Shown piece by piece: positions 44,521 to 56,040 of a stretch of DNA of 64,000 bases; the first letter of the stretch is position 1, and each line of letters opens with the position of its first letter. Source of the stretch: Euborellia annulipes (Eukaryota > Arthropoda > Insecta > Dermaptera > Anisolabididae); assembly GCA_023213315.1 (NCBI GenBank), contig JAKCPI010011563.1, positions 1 to 64,000 of the forward strand, in the 5' to 3' direction. The notes below the pieces were generated by a model, which saw nothing but the letters and a program-made list of their open reading frames with translations, made no database searches and was not told the DNA's origin. A program made the translations under genes and the position numbers.

Positions 44521-45176
44521 TACTTTCTCTTACCTATGTGTATATATATATAGAGAGAAAGTATTGGATTCATGTCAAAAATTCGATGTCGAGATTTTGA
44601 TGGATCTTCACGTTTTGAGGTCCCCTGAATCCAAAAAAGTGGTTTTCGCGACATGGTCTGTCTGCCTGTGTGTGGGTGGGTGTGTGTGTGTTCAATTTTA
44701 AGCATGAAGGAATTGAGCTACGAGGTTGAAATTTTATATTTAAGTTAAACACCCCCGGGACCGGAAAAATAAGCTTTTAATCAAAATCGGCCAAAGAGTA
44801 CTAGTACTTTACTGATGTATTTTTTCAGTTTTTTTCGATTTTCTCAAAATTTGCTCCAACGATTTTTTTAAAAATTCAAAAATCAATTATTTTTTAGATT
44901 CTCTTTAAAATGTATATTCTCATTTTGCAATTGAAATCTTCTGAAGACCACTTTACTCTTGTATTTCATAGGGAAGATAGGAGAAATGGTTGCCATGGCA
45001 ACAAAATATAAATATTTTGCCATACTTATAAATTTTACATCTGAATTCATATGTTCCGTACTGTCGGGAACTAAATATATGTCGACACAAAAAATCTGGT
45101 GTGACAAGCACAGAACAGAACTTTCGATTACCGAAGGTAAGAGAAAGTTGTGTGCTGTGCGCCAGTCACACCAGAT
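44521..45176 (-). mobile_element. Family A element, full length
   Basis: TACTTTCTCTTACC to GTCACACCAGAT, complete, with a GTGGGTGTGTG core. It is very similar to 14570-15257, including the CACCCCCGGGACCGGAAAAA block, so the two belong to one subfamily. Confidence 0.9.
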
Positions 45177-45183
45177 TTTTTAT

Positions 45184-45380
45184 AATTTTATTTAAGGCAT
45201 TTGGATACCAAATGACTTAAATAAAAATGCCTGGACCCCAATATGTATAATAATCATTAACGGATATCGTTTAAAGTCTTAAATGGCCTGAGTTGCCGAA
45301 AAGACTGTGTGAATGAGTGTGCGAGTGTGAGTGTGAATGAGAAAAAAGTGTGAATGTTTAAAAAAAAAAAAAAAAAAAAA
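45184..45380 (+). mobile_element. Family E SINE, 5' truncated
   Basis: Begins inside the hairpin (ATTTAAGGCATTTGG), continues GGCCTGAGTTGCCGAAAAGA and the GAGTGTG tail, and ends in a long A run that joins a second SINE tail to tail. Confidence 0.85.
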
Positions 45381-45612
45381 ATTCTAGTTTTTCTCACACA
45401 CACATTCACACAGTCTTTTCGGCAACTTAGGCCATTTAAGACTTTAGACGATAACCGTTGTAATTAATATATATATTGAAGGTTCAGGCATTTCTATTTA
45501 AGCCATCTGGTATCCAAATGGCTTAAATAAAATCATCGGACTGCCTGGGTCCGAACCCGCGACGTTTGGTATAGGAGGTAGGCACGCTACCTACTACGCC
45601 AAACTCGGGGGC
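45381..45612 (-). mobile_element. Family E SINE, minus orientation
   Basis: Near-complete copy read from tail (CACACAGTCTTTTCGGCAAC) to tRNA-like head (GGTAGGCACGCTACCTACTA). Together with the previous copy it makes an inverted pair about 430 bp long. Confidence 0.85.
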
Positions 45613-45639
45613 ATTTTAGATCTTGAATATATGGGGAAT

Positions 45640-45737
45640 ATAATGTCGACACAAAAAATCTACTGTGACAACCACACAACACAACCCAACCGAAGGTAAA
45701 AGAAAGTTGTGTGCTGTGCTATCATCACATCAGATTT
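45640..45737 (-). mobile_element. Family A 5' fragment
   Basis: Carries ATGTCGACACAAAAAATCTA, a degraded 5' hairpin with AAAGAAAGTTGTGTGCTGTG, and CACATCAGATT. Only the end of the element remains. Confidence 0.7.
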
Positions 45738-46457
45738 TTTTTCTTTATTATCAATACGTGAATATTGAATATTGAATTGAATATTATATATATTCAATAG
45801 ATTAATTAAATCATCCTAAAGAAATAATTCAAAATAAAATTCAATTGAAAGAGATTCTGACAAAGTACTTTTTTTTCTATAAAAAAGAGAGATGTCCTAG
45901 TTTCTTGCTAATATACAACAAAAATTAAACAATTTTTGACTTAGCAATTTCTTTTATCCTCAATGATTGATTCTCTCTTATGAAATGCCAACACTTCGTC
46001 ACTCTATATTTGATTATTATTGACTAAATAATATAAAAAAATAAAGATAAATTATCTTATCAATACATCAATAACAACAACAGAATTCGTTTTATTTCTT
46101 TACACCATTTGTTTGAACGAAAAAAATAAAATAAAAACGAAATTGGTGATTGATTGAGTGACAGGTGAAAACAAAAAAAGAATTATATTTTCCTTAATAA
46201 CGATAACAAGACTGACATAAACAACAGGCGCACCTTGCAAAAAATAATAAATAAATAGGTCAATCGGAAAATGACACTAATAAATTCAAAGAAGAATTAA
46301 AGGTCTATTTACAACCAAGTATCCGGTAGCTATTAGAGCTTGTCAACTTTAATTGAATAAATTGCCACGTGTAAACAACCAATTTAGTTTAGTCAAGTGA
46401 AGTAGTCGATTAGACACAATTTATCTATTCTTGAATGACAAAAAAACTGTGTTTATT
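45738..46457. other. A/T-rich sequence, no gene seen
   Basis: Tandem ATTGAATATTGAAT near 45766. Nothing else recognised. Confidence 0.4.
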
Positions 46458-46655
46458 ACTTTCCCTTAATCTATATAAGAAATATAAAGAGAGACATTAT
46501 TACGATTATGTCAAAAATTCGATGTCGAGATTTTGTTTTGAGGTTCCTTGAGTCCAAAAAATTTTATATTTAAGTAAGCCCCTCCCCCTCCCTAGGTCGT
46601 GAAAATAAACTTTTAAACAAAATGGGCCAAAAATTGACTGATGATGTACTTTTTC

Positions 46656-46686
<31 letters not shown>

Positions 46687-46882
46687 CGATCTTCTCGAAA
46701 TTCGCTCCAACGATTTTGATTAAAATTCATAAATCAACTATTTTTTAGATGCTCTTTAAAAAGTATAACAGTAAAATTTTTCGTGAAAATTGTTTGAAGT
46801 ACACTTTACTGATGTATTTCAAATTTTTCAAATTCATTTGAGTAAGAGAAAGTTGTGTGCTTTGAGAACAGTTACACCAGAT
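46458..46882 (-). mobile_element. Family A element, internally deleted
   Basis: TACTTTCCCTTAATC at one end and GTTACACCAGATT at the other. The microsatellite core and GTCGCGAAAACC block are deleted; a T run of about 28 interrupts the centre near 46659-46686. The A run encodes a poly-lysine frame on the other strand, not a gene. Confidence 0.75.
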
Positions 46883-47614
46883 TTTTTTTTAATATTTATT
46901 ATTTTACGGGAAGTATATTATCGACCCTCAGATCATGAAGACCTCTAATGGTCTGGAGTTGATTAAGAAGTAAAAAAAGTTGATTCAGAAAATAAACTTT
47001 TTTTTATGTACGCTATTTTTTTTCAGAGATAAAAGAAAATTTCTAAGATTTTATGTTTTAAAACAAAGCAGCAACAAAATAGAGAGAAAGAGTAAAAATT
47101 TAATTATATTTAAAGAAAAAAAAGAGATAATTGAATAGATAAAATTTTATATTACATTTAATAAGCATTATATTAGGAAATTAAAGAGGAGAGAAAGACT
47201 AGAGTATTCAAATCAGATCCTTTCATTTATATAATTCTTGTAATTAAGTTTAATTATAGTAGGCCTAATTATAGTGAAGAATAATTTTTTCAATGCTTTG
47301 ATTAAATGTGTACTCTCTCCCCCCTTAGAAGTAGAGTTTGTTGATATATTAGCTCAATGGAATCTTAATTGGATCGACAAATTTTATGACTTTCTTTTAT
47401 ATACAAGAATAAAATGATATTTTTTTTTAAAGATAGATATCAGAAAATATTGATATTTCTGTCACAACCATGATACTCATTTAAATTGTATCCCCAAACA
47501 GTATAATTCAGTATAACAAAAGAAAAAATAATAAAATTATTCTTGTGCAAGTTGTGGCTGTGGATAATCTAGCGAAGGATGTGTACATGTAGATGTAATA
47601 TTTTGAATACTTTA
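46883..47614. other. A/T-rich sequence, no gene seen
   Basis: Unassigned; one TAGGCCTA at 47260-47267. Confidence 0.4.
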
Positions 47615-47905
47615 ATTAGCCGAAAACGTTTCGGTGCATTTACTTGACCCATCTTCACTCCTTTGATCGATAAATAAGTTGCTCAGAGTTGTGGCATATA
47701 TATTTTTTTATAAATAATAAACTATTCTATATGTATCTAATGATATTTAGGCGTTAATGAATTTGAATCATTAATATTCATTATGTCATTAATATATTTG
47801 ACTCGCATGAACTATCATCAAATCCATTAACGTCTATATATCATAGAATAGTTTAATATTTATAAAAAGATGTATGAAATATGCTACAATTACTCTGAGG
47901 AGTAA
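47615..47905. repeat. Hammerhead-like core followed by a fold-back
   Basis: On the minus strand near 47628-47662: GTGAAGATGGGTCAAGTAAA then TGCACCGAAACG. Adjacent to it, 47700-47745 and 47830-47875 pair through TAAACTATTCTAT and ATAGAATAGTTTA. A further ATGCACTGAAACGTTTCCG near 48361 may be the mirrored end of a larger element. Confidence 0.5.
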
Positions 47906-49819
47906 CTTTCATAAGAATAATACTGAGGTGGGTTCCCGTTTCCTTCCTCAGGGGAGGCATCTCAAATAGAGATGGATAAATTTTTGCCATAGGTTTGATC
48001 TGAAGTCGAGTGCAACTAAAGATTATAAGTTAATGCCCGAGTCGAAATTTAAGTCCGACATTGAACCTCCTAAAGTAGGTCTAAGGGGTTCAAAGTAGAT
48101 CTATTGCATGTTAAATTAGGTCCGACTTTGAACCCAGAAATGGTCCAAACGGACCAAAGGGTAATAAAAGTTAGGGCCTATTAGAAAATGTTATTATATC
48201 AGGTTACAAGGTCGGATCTAGATCAGCTTACAGTTCTCTAATTCAAACCAATTCAGGGCCCGAGGGATAAAAGGAGCTAAATTTCGATTCAGGTGCTTTA
48301 TTTTCTCAGTTTATCGGCTCCTTGATTATCGTTTAAAGGACTATAAATCAAGCATAATAAATGCACTGAAACGTTTCCGATTGGTAAAGCATTCAGTGTA
48401 TTATTTCTTCGTTGCCTCTGCTTCTACAAATCCTTCAAAAATTATTCTTCACTCAAAATTATTATGGACAGTATATGTGACCATCCACATGAAAAGGTAC
48501 CAAATCTTCACTGGGCTAACCTTTCAGGAGAGCCGATTTTTTAAAAAGGTTAAAAAAAAATCGATTTTTTTCGATTTTTTTTATTACTGATTCCAATTCT
48601 CTAGTTCGATGACAGAAAAGGGACCAAACAAACTGTAAACTCATTTTTCTCAAAACTAGGTTTTTCATAACCAAAATTTTAAAAATTCATATCTTCCAAA
48701 CAAAAATTGATAAAAAAAAAAAAAAAATATTAAAATACCGGCTTGCTCAGCAGGATGTGTTCTGTACAGAAAGCATAAAAACTCAATTTTGACCCCGGTG
48801 AAGATTTGCATTGGTCACATATAGGCCTATATACAAATTATATAAAAATCACTGCAATTAAATTATTGGGTTTAAGATATTTTAAGTAAATAATGATCCT
48901 ATAATAATCCTACTCATATCTGTAAATATATATCATTGTTATTATTTATGCGATGGAGGCACAAATAGATGTTAACACCCGATTTCCTGATTTCAAATTC
49001 AATTGTATGATGTAAGACGAGCTTAAGATCTAAGATGTGTTGGTGCAAATGGGCATTAGTCTTTTAAATTATCATTTCAAGCATATTTTGATATATTAAC
49101 TTATTGCGATCGCCGAAGCTACGACAAAGTAGGGTAATTTGCTTTTAGCCACAAGATTTTATTAATTTTGTAGTATGTATATATGATTATTTAAAAGGAA
49201 ACAACATTAAGAGACTATTTAACCCTTTTAAGGATCTAATTTAAGAGACTAAAATTGACTCTATAATTATAAATAAAGTCCTTGAACGTCCCCAGTTTGC
49301 CATTGATATTGATCATAAATAAAATAACTCTAAACAGCCTCAGAGGCCGAGAGAGGATAATAAAAAAATAATAATAATAATAATAATATAAAATCCGCAC
49401 TTTAATTATAAAACTTCTAGGTAAAATTAAACTTAGTATTTTTTTTTTTTTTCAATTTTTATTGGGGGGGGGCTTAAGCCTATCAATTATTAAAATTACC
49501 AACATGTTCAATTACGGTTTAGTAAATTTTTTGCCAAATTATTTGTAGGTAACCAAAATTTTATCGTCCTTATCTTTAGTTAGTTAATTAATTAAGGGGA
49601 CGTGTTCATTAAGATTAAGTCTATTATAATATTAGGAGGTACGAGAGAAAGCGTTGTTTGTTAACATGCAGGTCGATGTATTTATGTAGAGTGGTTAATC
49701 TGCATCAACCACAAACCAAAGATTGATGATTATATTATACTAGTTCGCTTAGCTTGTCTTTTATTATATAAGATCTTTAAAATAAATTATCTGAGAAATT
49801 TTACACTCTTAAAATTTAA
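47906..49819. other. Long unassigned stretch, no gene seen
   Basis: The part 47930-48300 is unique and slightly G/C-richer, with no clear frame. 48480-48700 has TTTTTCTCAAAACTAGG and repeated ATCGATTTTTTTCG motifs. At 49325-49390 GCCTCAGAGGCCGAG followed by an AATAAT microsatellite is another SINE-type tail. One TAGGCCTA at 48832-48839. Confidence 0.35.
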
Positions 49820-50490
49820 AACATCTGGGTTGACTTAACGCACAGCACACAACTTTTTTTTTAGCTTCGGTAATCAAAAGTTGTGTACTGTGCTGTCATA
49901 CCAGATTCTTTTGTGTCGAGATATATTTAGTTTCCCACATGCGTGAATTGGATAAAATAAAAGGGCACCGTGGACCCCTTTCGAATCGAAACATACAAAT
50001 CCCCATAGGGATTTAACATTGGCTCTATGGAAGGAAGAGTCGGAAAATGAAATTGAAAAATCTAAAATACTACAGTGTACTTCAAACAATTTTCACGAAA
50101 AAATTTACTGATATACTTTTTAAAGGGAATCTAAAAAATAGTTGATTCGTGAATTTTAATCAAAATCGTTAGAAACCATTTTGAGAAAATCGAAAAAAAG
50201 TACTTCAATAAAGTACTAGTACTTTTTAGCAGATTTTGATGAAAAGCCTGTTTAAACTGCTCGGGAGAGTACCTAACTTAAATATAAAATTTCAACCTCT
50301 TAGTTCATTTACTTCATGTTTAAATTCGTTACCACCCAGGGGGGGGTATAGACAAACAGTCAGACAGACCATTGTTGCGAAAACTACTTTTTTTGTTTCA
50401 GGGAACTTCAAAAGGCCTCGATTTCGAATTTTCGACATGAAACTAATACTTTTTCTCTATATATATTAACATATTAGGTAAGAGAAAGTA
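49820..50490 (+). mobile_element. Family A element, full length, diverged
   Basis: 5' hairpin (ACATCTGGGTTGACT to GTCATACCAGATTC), an unusual segment AAGGGCACCGTGGACCCC where other copies have the CCATGGCAACC block, AGTACTAGTACTTTTTAG, a poly-G in the microsatellite region, CAGACAGACCATTGTTGCG, and the end ATTAGGTAAGAGAAAGTA. Confidence 0.85.
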
Positions 50491-50579
50491 AAAAAATAGA
50501 ATATTCCATCATTCCAGAAATGTAAAAATAACAAGTCTGTTCAACAAAATAAATAGACATGATTTTATAATCAACCCAA

Positions 50580-50945
50580 TATAATTCATCAGCTGTTTCT
50601 CGCACGAGGCGCAATAATAATGGAGTTACTTAACTTAGCCAATCCAGACAGACAGACAGACATCGGGACATGAATTTCGTTTCGGGAATAAGATAGGATC
50701 TTGTGTGAATCCGTTTGCTCTCGGGTCAGGCTAATGGCACTCGTAAATCTGAATGATGCGCGCCACCAAACTGGCTTAGCCTTATTCGGTTGGAATCTGG
50801 GACTTCTATGTGCAAAATCGACCAAAGAGAGAGCGAGAGAGAGAAAACCCCTCTACTCAAGAAGACATCGTCATCCCCTAACCACACAACGACAACCAAA
50901 ACCAGAGAGAGATGGAGAAAAAGTTTCACTTTTTTCTTACTTTCT
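50580..50945. other. G/C-richer unique island
   Basis: Clearly less A/T-rich than its surroundings and unlike any repeat here. Frames of 98 codons (plus) and 78 and 67 codons (minus) overlap with no clear winner and no domain. AGAGAGAGCGAGAGAGAG near 50825 and an ACAACGACAACCAAAACC tract look like 5' untranslated sequence. It may be an untranslated exon, a promoter or a conserved element. Confidence 0.3.
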
Positions 50946-51101
50946 CGTTACTATAGTATATAAAACTATTTTTTTTTTCTGGGGTTTATTTGGCTAGAAA
51001 CGCAAAAATTGTAAGGGGGGGAGGGGAGGGGGAATATATTTTTCGTATATACAATCAATAGATACTGTTTGAAACATTATTTATGCTATGTTAAAAAAAA
51101 C

Positions 51102-51384
51102 ACGAGGTTATATTAAAATCAAACACTAGGATATATGCTTCAAAATTATTTTGATTAGGTTATATGTTTTAAAATTATATCGACTAGATTATTATTTTAA
51201 AATCAAACTTTAGGTTATGCTCAAAAATATTATTTTATGTTTCAAAATAATAATTTTGAATTATAACCTAGTGTTTAATTTTAAAACAATTTGGTCGAAA
51301 TAATTTTGGAACATATAGTCTAATCAAAATAATTTTGAAACATATAACCTAATGTTTGATTTTAATATAACCTCGTCTTTAAAT
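51102..51384. repeat. Fold-back built of AACCTAGTGTTTGATTTT-like units
   Basis: Left arm (ACGAGGTTATATTAAAATCA) and right arm (TGATTTTAATATAACCTCGT) are inverted; the intervening sequence repeats TTAGGTTAT and TTTGATTTTAA several times in both orientations, so it is partly a degenerate tandem array. Confidence 0.65.
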
Positions 51385-51385
51385 T

Positions 51386-52448
51386 TTAAAACATTACATA
51401 CTGTAATTTTAATATAACATCGTGTTTTGATTTTAACATAATATAATTAATACTTTTAACTCTTAATTATAATAGGCCTAGTGTTGGAAAGTAAAATTTC
51501 AAAAGCAAATAAATAGTGTTTGTTATAAAATAAAAAAAGAAGTTCGAATTATATGCAGTGAAGAAATAGCATTTCAGAAAAAAAAAATTTGCGAATAATT
51601 CTGAATTTACAAATAAAATTTTTATTCAAAAACAAATCAAAACATGAAAAAAAAAACTCTGTAAAAATTACTTTTCAAAAATTTTATTTATCTGCAGTGT
51701 TATTTCTTCATTCTTCGGATTGATTCTGCAGAGATGTATTAATAGATACGATGCCTAGTTTTAAATACCAACGAAAGTAACGATTTAATAAAAATCATTT
51801 ATCAGATAAAATCAATATAAATTCATTATAACAACTGTGAAAGGTTCAACGCCAAAATTACAACTTCCTAAGACTATCAAATACAAAAAGACAGTTCTAT
51901 TGAAGTGACTACCACCGTGCTAGCAGCATTGATATCGAGTAAATAACATAGCTTGTAACAACCAACCCTTCTGACAACGGTCTCCCCCAAGTTAAATAAA
52001 ATAAATTCGTCAATGGACATTTTTATCTCCCTTGCTGTTGATGTGTATTTAAAACCATGAAATGACGGATGTTTTTTATTTATTTATTTATTGTTATAAA
52101 TTCCGCAATTTGGTTCATTAAAAGACTAATTATTGAATATTTAATTAATTAAAATTTAATTTAAATTTAAAAAGTGATTAATTAAAATAATTTATGACAA
52201 CATGAGAGAAATTAAATTATTTAAATGAGACATACAATTTTTAATTTAGGCCTTGATTATTCCTAACAGTGCACTGTCTCGCCCTCTGTACTATTTACGT
52301 GTAACTCTCGTATATTCGAAGTTTCCGAGGCCTAAGTCAAAATATTGAAATATAATCTCTGATTCAAGAGTTGTGGTACTTGTCATGTCGATAAAAAAAA
52401 TAATAATAATAAACGGCGAAAAAGACTTTAACAATCAACCAAGAATTC
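51386..52448. other. A/T-rich sequence, no gene seen
   Basis: The part 51720-52040 is less A/T-rich and unique, with no notable frame. One TAGGCCTA at 51473-51480. Confidence 0.4.
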
Positions 52449-52710
52449 ATCAAATTCTCGAAGGTTTAGTATGAATCTTTGCAGGATGTACGTGCAGATT
52501 TTTAAATAATTTTAAACAATTATTTTTCCGAAATTTCATTTGCTGACGAGTGATTGCAATCATTCAATTTATTCATTCATTCCAGGTCTAATGATGGTCA
52601 CATTGAATGATCGAAGATATAAAATTTCTGAAAAATAATTGTTTAAAATTATTTTAAAATCTGCACGTACATCCTGCAAAGATTCATAGTAAACCTTCGA
52701 GGATTTGATG
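52449..52710. repeat. Fold-back related to the element at 39478
   Basis: Arms pair through CATCAAATTCTCGAAGG and CCTTCGAGGATTTGATG, with GCAGGATGTACGTGCAGATT and its complement inside. The centre has GGTCTAATGATGGTCACATT followed by GAATGATCGAAGAT, a degraded form of the CTGATGATGGTCAC core at 39634. Confidence 0.75.
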
Positions 52711-52943
52711 ATAATCTGCTTGAGCTGTTTTTTGAATAACCAAAGGATTGTTTATATAATCGCTATTAACGATCGAACAAAAAAATATTCAAATGAATTA
52801 TTTTTTAGAATAATTTATGTGTGTTTGTGTGTGTGGATGTGCTAATTTACCCACGCTCGATAAAAAACAATTTAATTAATGATAATATAGATATGACTTA
52901 CAAATAGCAGTTGGCATAAGAAAGGAATTGAGACAGATGATTT

Positions 52944-52972
52944 ATTTACCTGCAACAAAGAAAGAAAAAAAT
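52944..52972 (-). promoter_or_regulatory. Candidate recursive splice site 2
   Basis: Minus strand: TTTCTTTGTTGCAG|GTAAAT, junction between 52950 and 52949, with further T and C residues upstream. It has a strong pyrimidine tract, GCAG and an immediate donor-like GTAAAT. This is the best of the three. Confidence 0.4.
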
Positions 52973-53084
52973 ATTAGAACCATCGTTAAATATTTATAAG
53001 AAAAGAAAGGTGAGGGAGAGAGGATTGATCAAAGAATGTCAAAAATTATTATAAAGGGATGAAATAGCCAAATTGGGATCCTCG

Positions 53085-53515
53085 AAAACTATCAGAATAA
53101 GACGTTTCGGCCTGAATTTATTTGGCCATCTTCAGTTATTGGAAATTATTCACATATTACAAAGCGCACATATAAATGGACGAGGATTTGTCAATAATAA
53201 AGATTCATCTCTTATCTTGGGCGCAGCAACGATATAATTTTGTATGAAGAAAATACATTTTATTGTTGAGTTTAGAGATTGCGGTGTAGGTTTTAGGTGA
53301 AACATTTTAAACTGAGTATAATAATCGAGTATAATATACATTCTTTGTTTTTACTCACATAACCCAGTGAAACCCTACATATAAACACAACCTCATTTTA
53401 TTATTGGCAAGTCCTGGTTCAATCATATGTGCGCTTTGCAATATGTGTATAATTTCCAATAACTGAAGATGGCCTAATAAATTCAGGCCGAAACGTCTTA
53501 TTTTGGGAGTTTTAT
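53085..53515. repeat. Fold-back with hammerhead-like core
   Basis: Arms near 53085-53175 and 53410-53515. The right arm (53463-53495) reads CTGAAGA, T, GGCC, an 11-base loop, GGCC, GAAACG. The left arm has the same on the minus strand (53103-53135) with an altered loop. The inner region is unpaired, unique A/T-rich DNA of about 230 bp. Confidence 0.78.
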
Positions 53516-53774
53516 TTGATTGATATCTCCATCACTTCATTATAATCACAGCTACAGCTTTAAGCAAGGATAAAACAATTTTTTTAGACAATCACTATTT
53601 AAATCAATTGATGAGTTATTATCGTTTCAAAATAGATAAGCAGATCATGGCTAGTCAAATAGGCCCTACAGTAGAAATAATTTTGATCGAATCAGAATAA
53701 GGGTCAAATAGCTCTCATTTTTGTTAATAAGAAAAAATTACCAAAATATAGGTTAATATGGAAATTTTTTATTT

Positions 53775-53985
53775 TAGACCAGATTTTGTATTTAATTATT
53801 TATTAAAAATATAAATATTATACGACGTGTCGACTGCTTATTCTGCACATCAAGTACTGTGCACTTGCCGACTCCGAGTCGGAGCAAGTGCACAGTACTT
53901 GATAACGGCTGCAGAATAAGCAGTCGAAACGTTGCACAGTATTTATATTTTTAATAAATAATTAATACAAAAATGTGGTCTATAA
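53775..53985. mobile_element. Family J fold-back, complete
   Basis: Ends TAGACCAGATTTTGTATT and AATACAAAAATGTGGTCTA; inner arms CTGCTTATTCTGCA and TGCAGAATAAGCAG; centre ACTCCGAGTCGGAG. Total 211 bp. The copies at 26946 and 9770 are partial. The right arm carries CAGTCGAAACGTTGC. Confidence 0.8.
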
Positions 53986-54903
53986 TAATTTCTTCTCTCA
54001 ATGATGACACTTTATGTTATATTTAGTAAGTGCTAAAAGCGAATACATCCAGATTTTTTTTCTAGCCTTTTCATAATGTGGTGAGAGATTCAAAAAAAAA
54101 AAAAAAAAAAAAAAATACTCTGGCGCAATCTAATAATAATTTTATTCATAGTCGGCTGAAAGTCGGTCCCCCAACTATTTACGTTTGATTATGAAATTCA
54201 GCTGATTTTCATGGAGATGCGAGTCCCTTTTAGCCCTTGATGAATACAAATTGGCAACTTATATACGTGTGTATACGATACAAACACACAAGAGAGAATC
54301 ACACAAACACACCTGGTCATGAATATTTCACATAAATATAAAATTTATTTCGTTCTATATATTTATTTCAGTGTTCGTAATAAGCTGAGAATGTCGTCGG
54401 TTATATATTTTTTATTCCCCCTTTCCAAAGAGAGGATTAATGAATCTGTTGGGTGCAAATTACGTTTAAAAAAAATGTCGACGACGTCATTGGCCAAAGG
54501 GCGATTTGGCCAGAGTCCGAAATACAGGATTAACCCTTTACATCTCACCCCCCCCCCCGCCTTGCTTAAGCCCTTCGGGTCCAGAGCCAAGTGGCCTTAG
54601 AACAAGAAGCAAACTTCGGATTGAATAAATCATTTTAGAAATGTCGAAAAAATGAAATAAAAAGTTGGCGAATTTTTAAAAAGAATTAATTTTATTTTTA
54701 GAGAAAATCGTGATATGGTTACTATATAGGGCTAATTAATAACATCAAATTAATGGAGGATGTTCTTATATATATAAAGAAGAATATAACAAAATAAATC
54801 AGGAATAGATTTTTTTTTTAAAGCGATATTTAGAAAATTTTAAAATAGGATGTACAAGGAGGAATTTGTTTGATTTGCCTACCCATATATTTATGTTTAT
54901 TTT
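53986..54903. other. Unassigned sequence
   Basis: A run near 54093-54115. The part 54400-54600 is G/C-richer, with overlapping frames on both strands (93 and 75 codons) and a poly-C tract near 54549; no domain recognised. Confidence 0.3.
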
Positions 54904-55869
54904 TACTTTCTCCTATAAGGAATATATAGATATATAGAAAGTATTGGATTCCTGTCAAAAATTATATGTCGAGATTTTGATGGGAATACATGGTTTGAAG
55001 CGCCTTGATTCTAAAGTTAATGGTCTGTCTCTGTGTTTGTGTTCAATTTAAAGCATGAACGAATTGAGCTAGTTGAAATTTTAGATTTAAGGTAGGCATA
55101 CGCGTCTCGGGGTGCTAATTTTGGGAGATTCCAGCGGCCACAATTTTGAAGCTATCGAGCTCAATTTTTTTTTAAATTAAAGCTATTTAAAATATCTACA
55201 ACTTATAGAAGCTCTTTTTTTGATTTTCGAAAAAATATTTTTTTTTTTTTAGATTAATCGCATTAAAAAAAATATATTTTTAAAAAATTCTCTCGATATC
55301 TTATAGATAATTACATTAGTAATCATTGTGTTAAAATATAATTAATTTTTTATCCTTAATTAATTAGCTGAAATCTTTCAAATGAAATGAAATACTGTAA
55401 ATCCCTTGTTTCCCTAGGGGAAAAACCTACGCCATCTCCTGCCGCCTAGAGTAACTCGGTAGTGAATCTGTCTTCTAACGGCTTTTTGAGACGCGCACCT
55501 TAAGTTAGGCACCCACCTCGGCCAAAGAGTACTAGTACTTTACTGATGTAATACGTTTTCAGTTGTTTTCGATTTTCTCAAAATTTATTCAAAAGATTTT
55601 GAATAAATTTCAAAAATCAATTATTTTTTAGGTGTATAATCTTATTGTTTGAAGCACACTTTACTCTTGTACTTCATAGGAAAAATAGGAGAAATAGTTG
55701 CCCAAAATAAATTTTTTTATGTTTATAAATTTTACATCTTGAATTCTAAAAGGCCCTTATAGGAGGAAATTAAATATATGTCGACACAAAAAAAAAATTT
55801 CATGTGACAATCACAGAACACAACTTTCAATTACCAAATTTTTGTGCTATGCGACCAGTCACACCAGAT
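54904..55869 (-). mobile_element. Family A element split by family C
   Basis: Two parts: 54904-55090 and 55498-55869. The first starts TACTTTCTCCTATAAGG and carries AATGGTCTGTCTCTGTG; the second continues AAGTTAGGCACCCACC, AGTACTAGTACTTTACTG and ends CACACCAGATT. In other copies ATTTAAGTTAGGCAC is continuous, giving the insertion point. Confidence 0.85.
55091..55497. mobile_element. Family C MITE, nested in family A
   Basis: Opposite orientation to the copy at 543-938. The right end GAGACGCGCACC is followed by TTAA. On the left, TTAAGGTAGGCATA precedes CGCGTCTCG, so the left flank carries what looks like family A sequence (TTAAGTTAGGCA) again before the element proper. That could be a TTAA insertion followed by local repair, or a longer 12-bp duplication. 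Confidence 0.75.
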
Positions 55870-55929
55870 TTTTTTGTTATTTATTTCATTATACTGAAAA
55901 TATTAAAAATACAAAATGACATGTTTCCC

Positions 55930-56040
55930 CTTGCATTTTTAAAAATCCTTTTAAAGCCATTTAGATTCCGCCCCAACAATTTTCAATCATGCATGAAAAG
56001 GTTGGTGTATATGGACTCAGAAGCCGAAAGATTTTAATAT
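55930..56040 (+). mobile_element. SINE tail fragment
   Basis: AAGCCATTTAGATTCCGC followed by ATGGACTCAGAAGCCGAAAG parallels the tail block of the other SINEs. Head missing. Confidence 0.4.
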
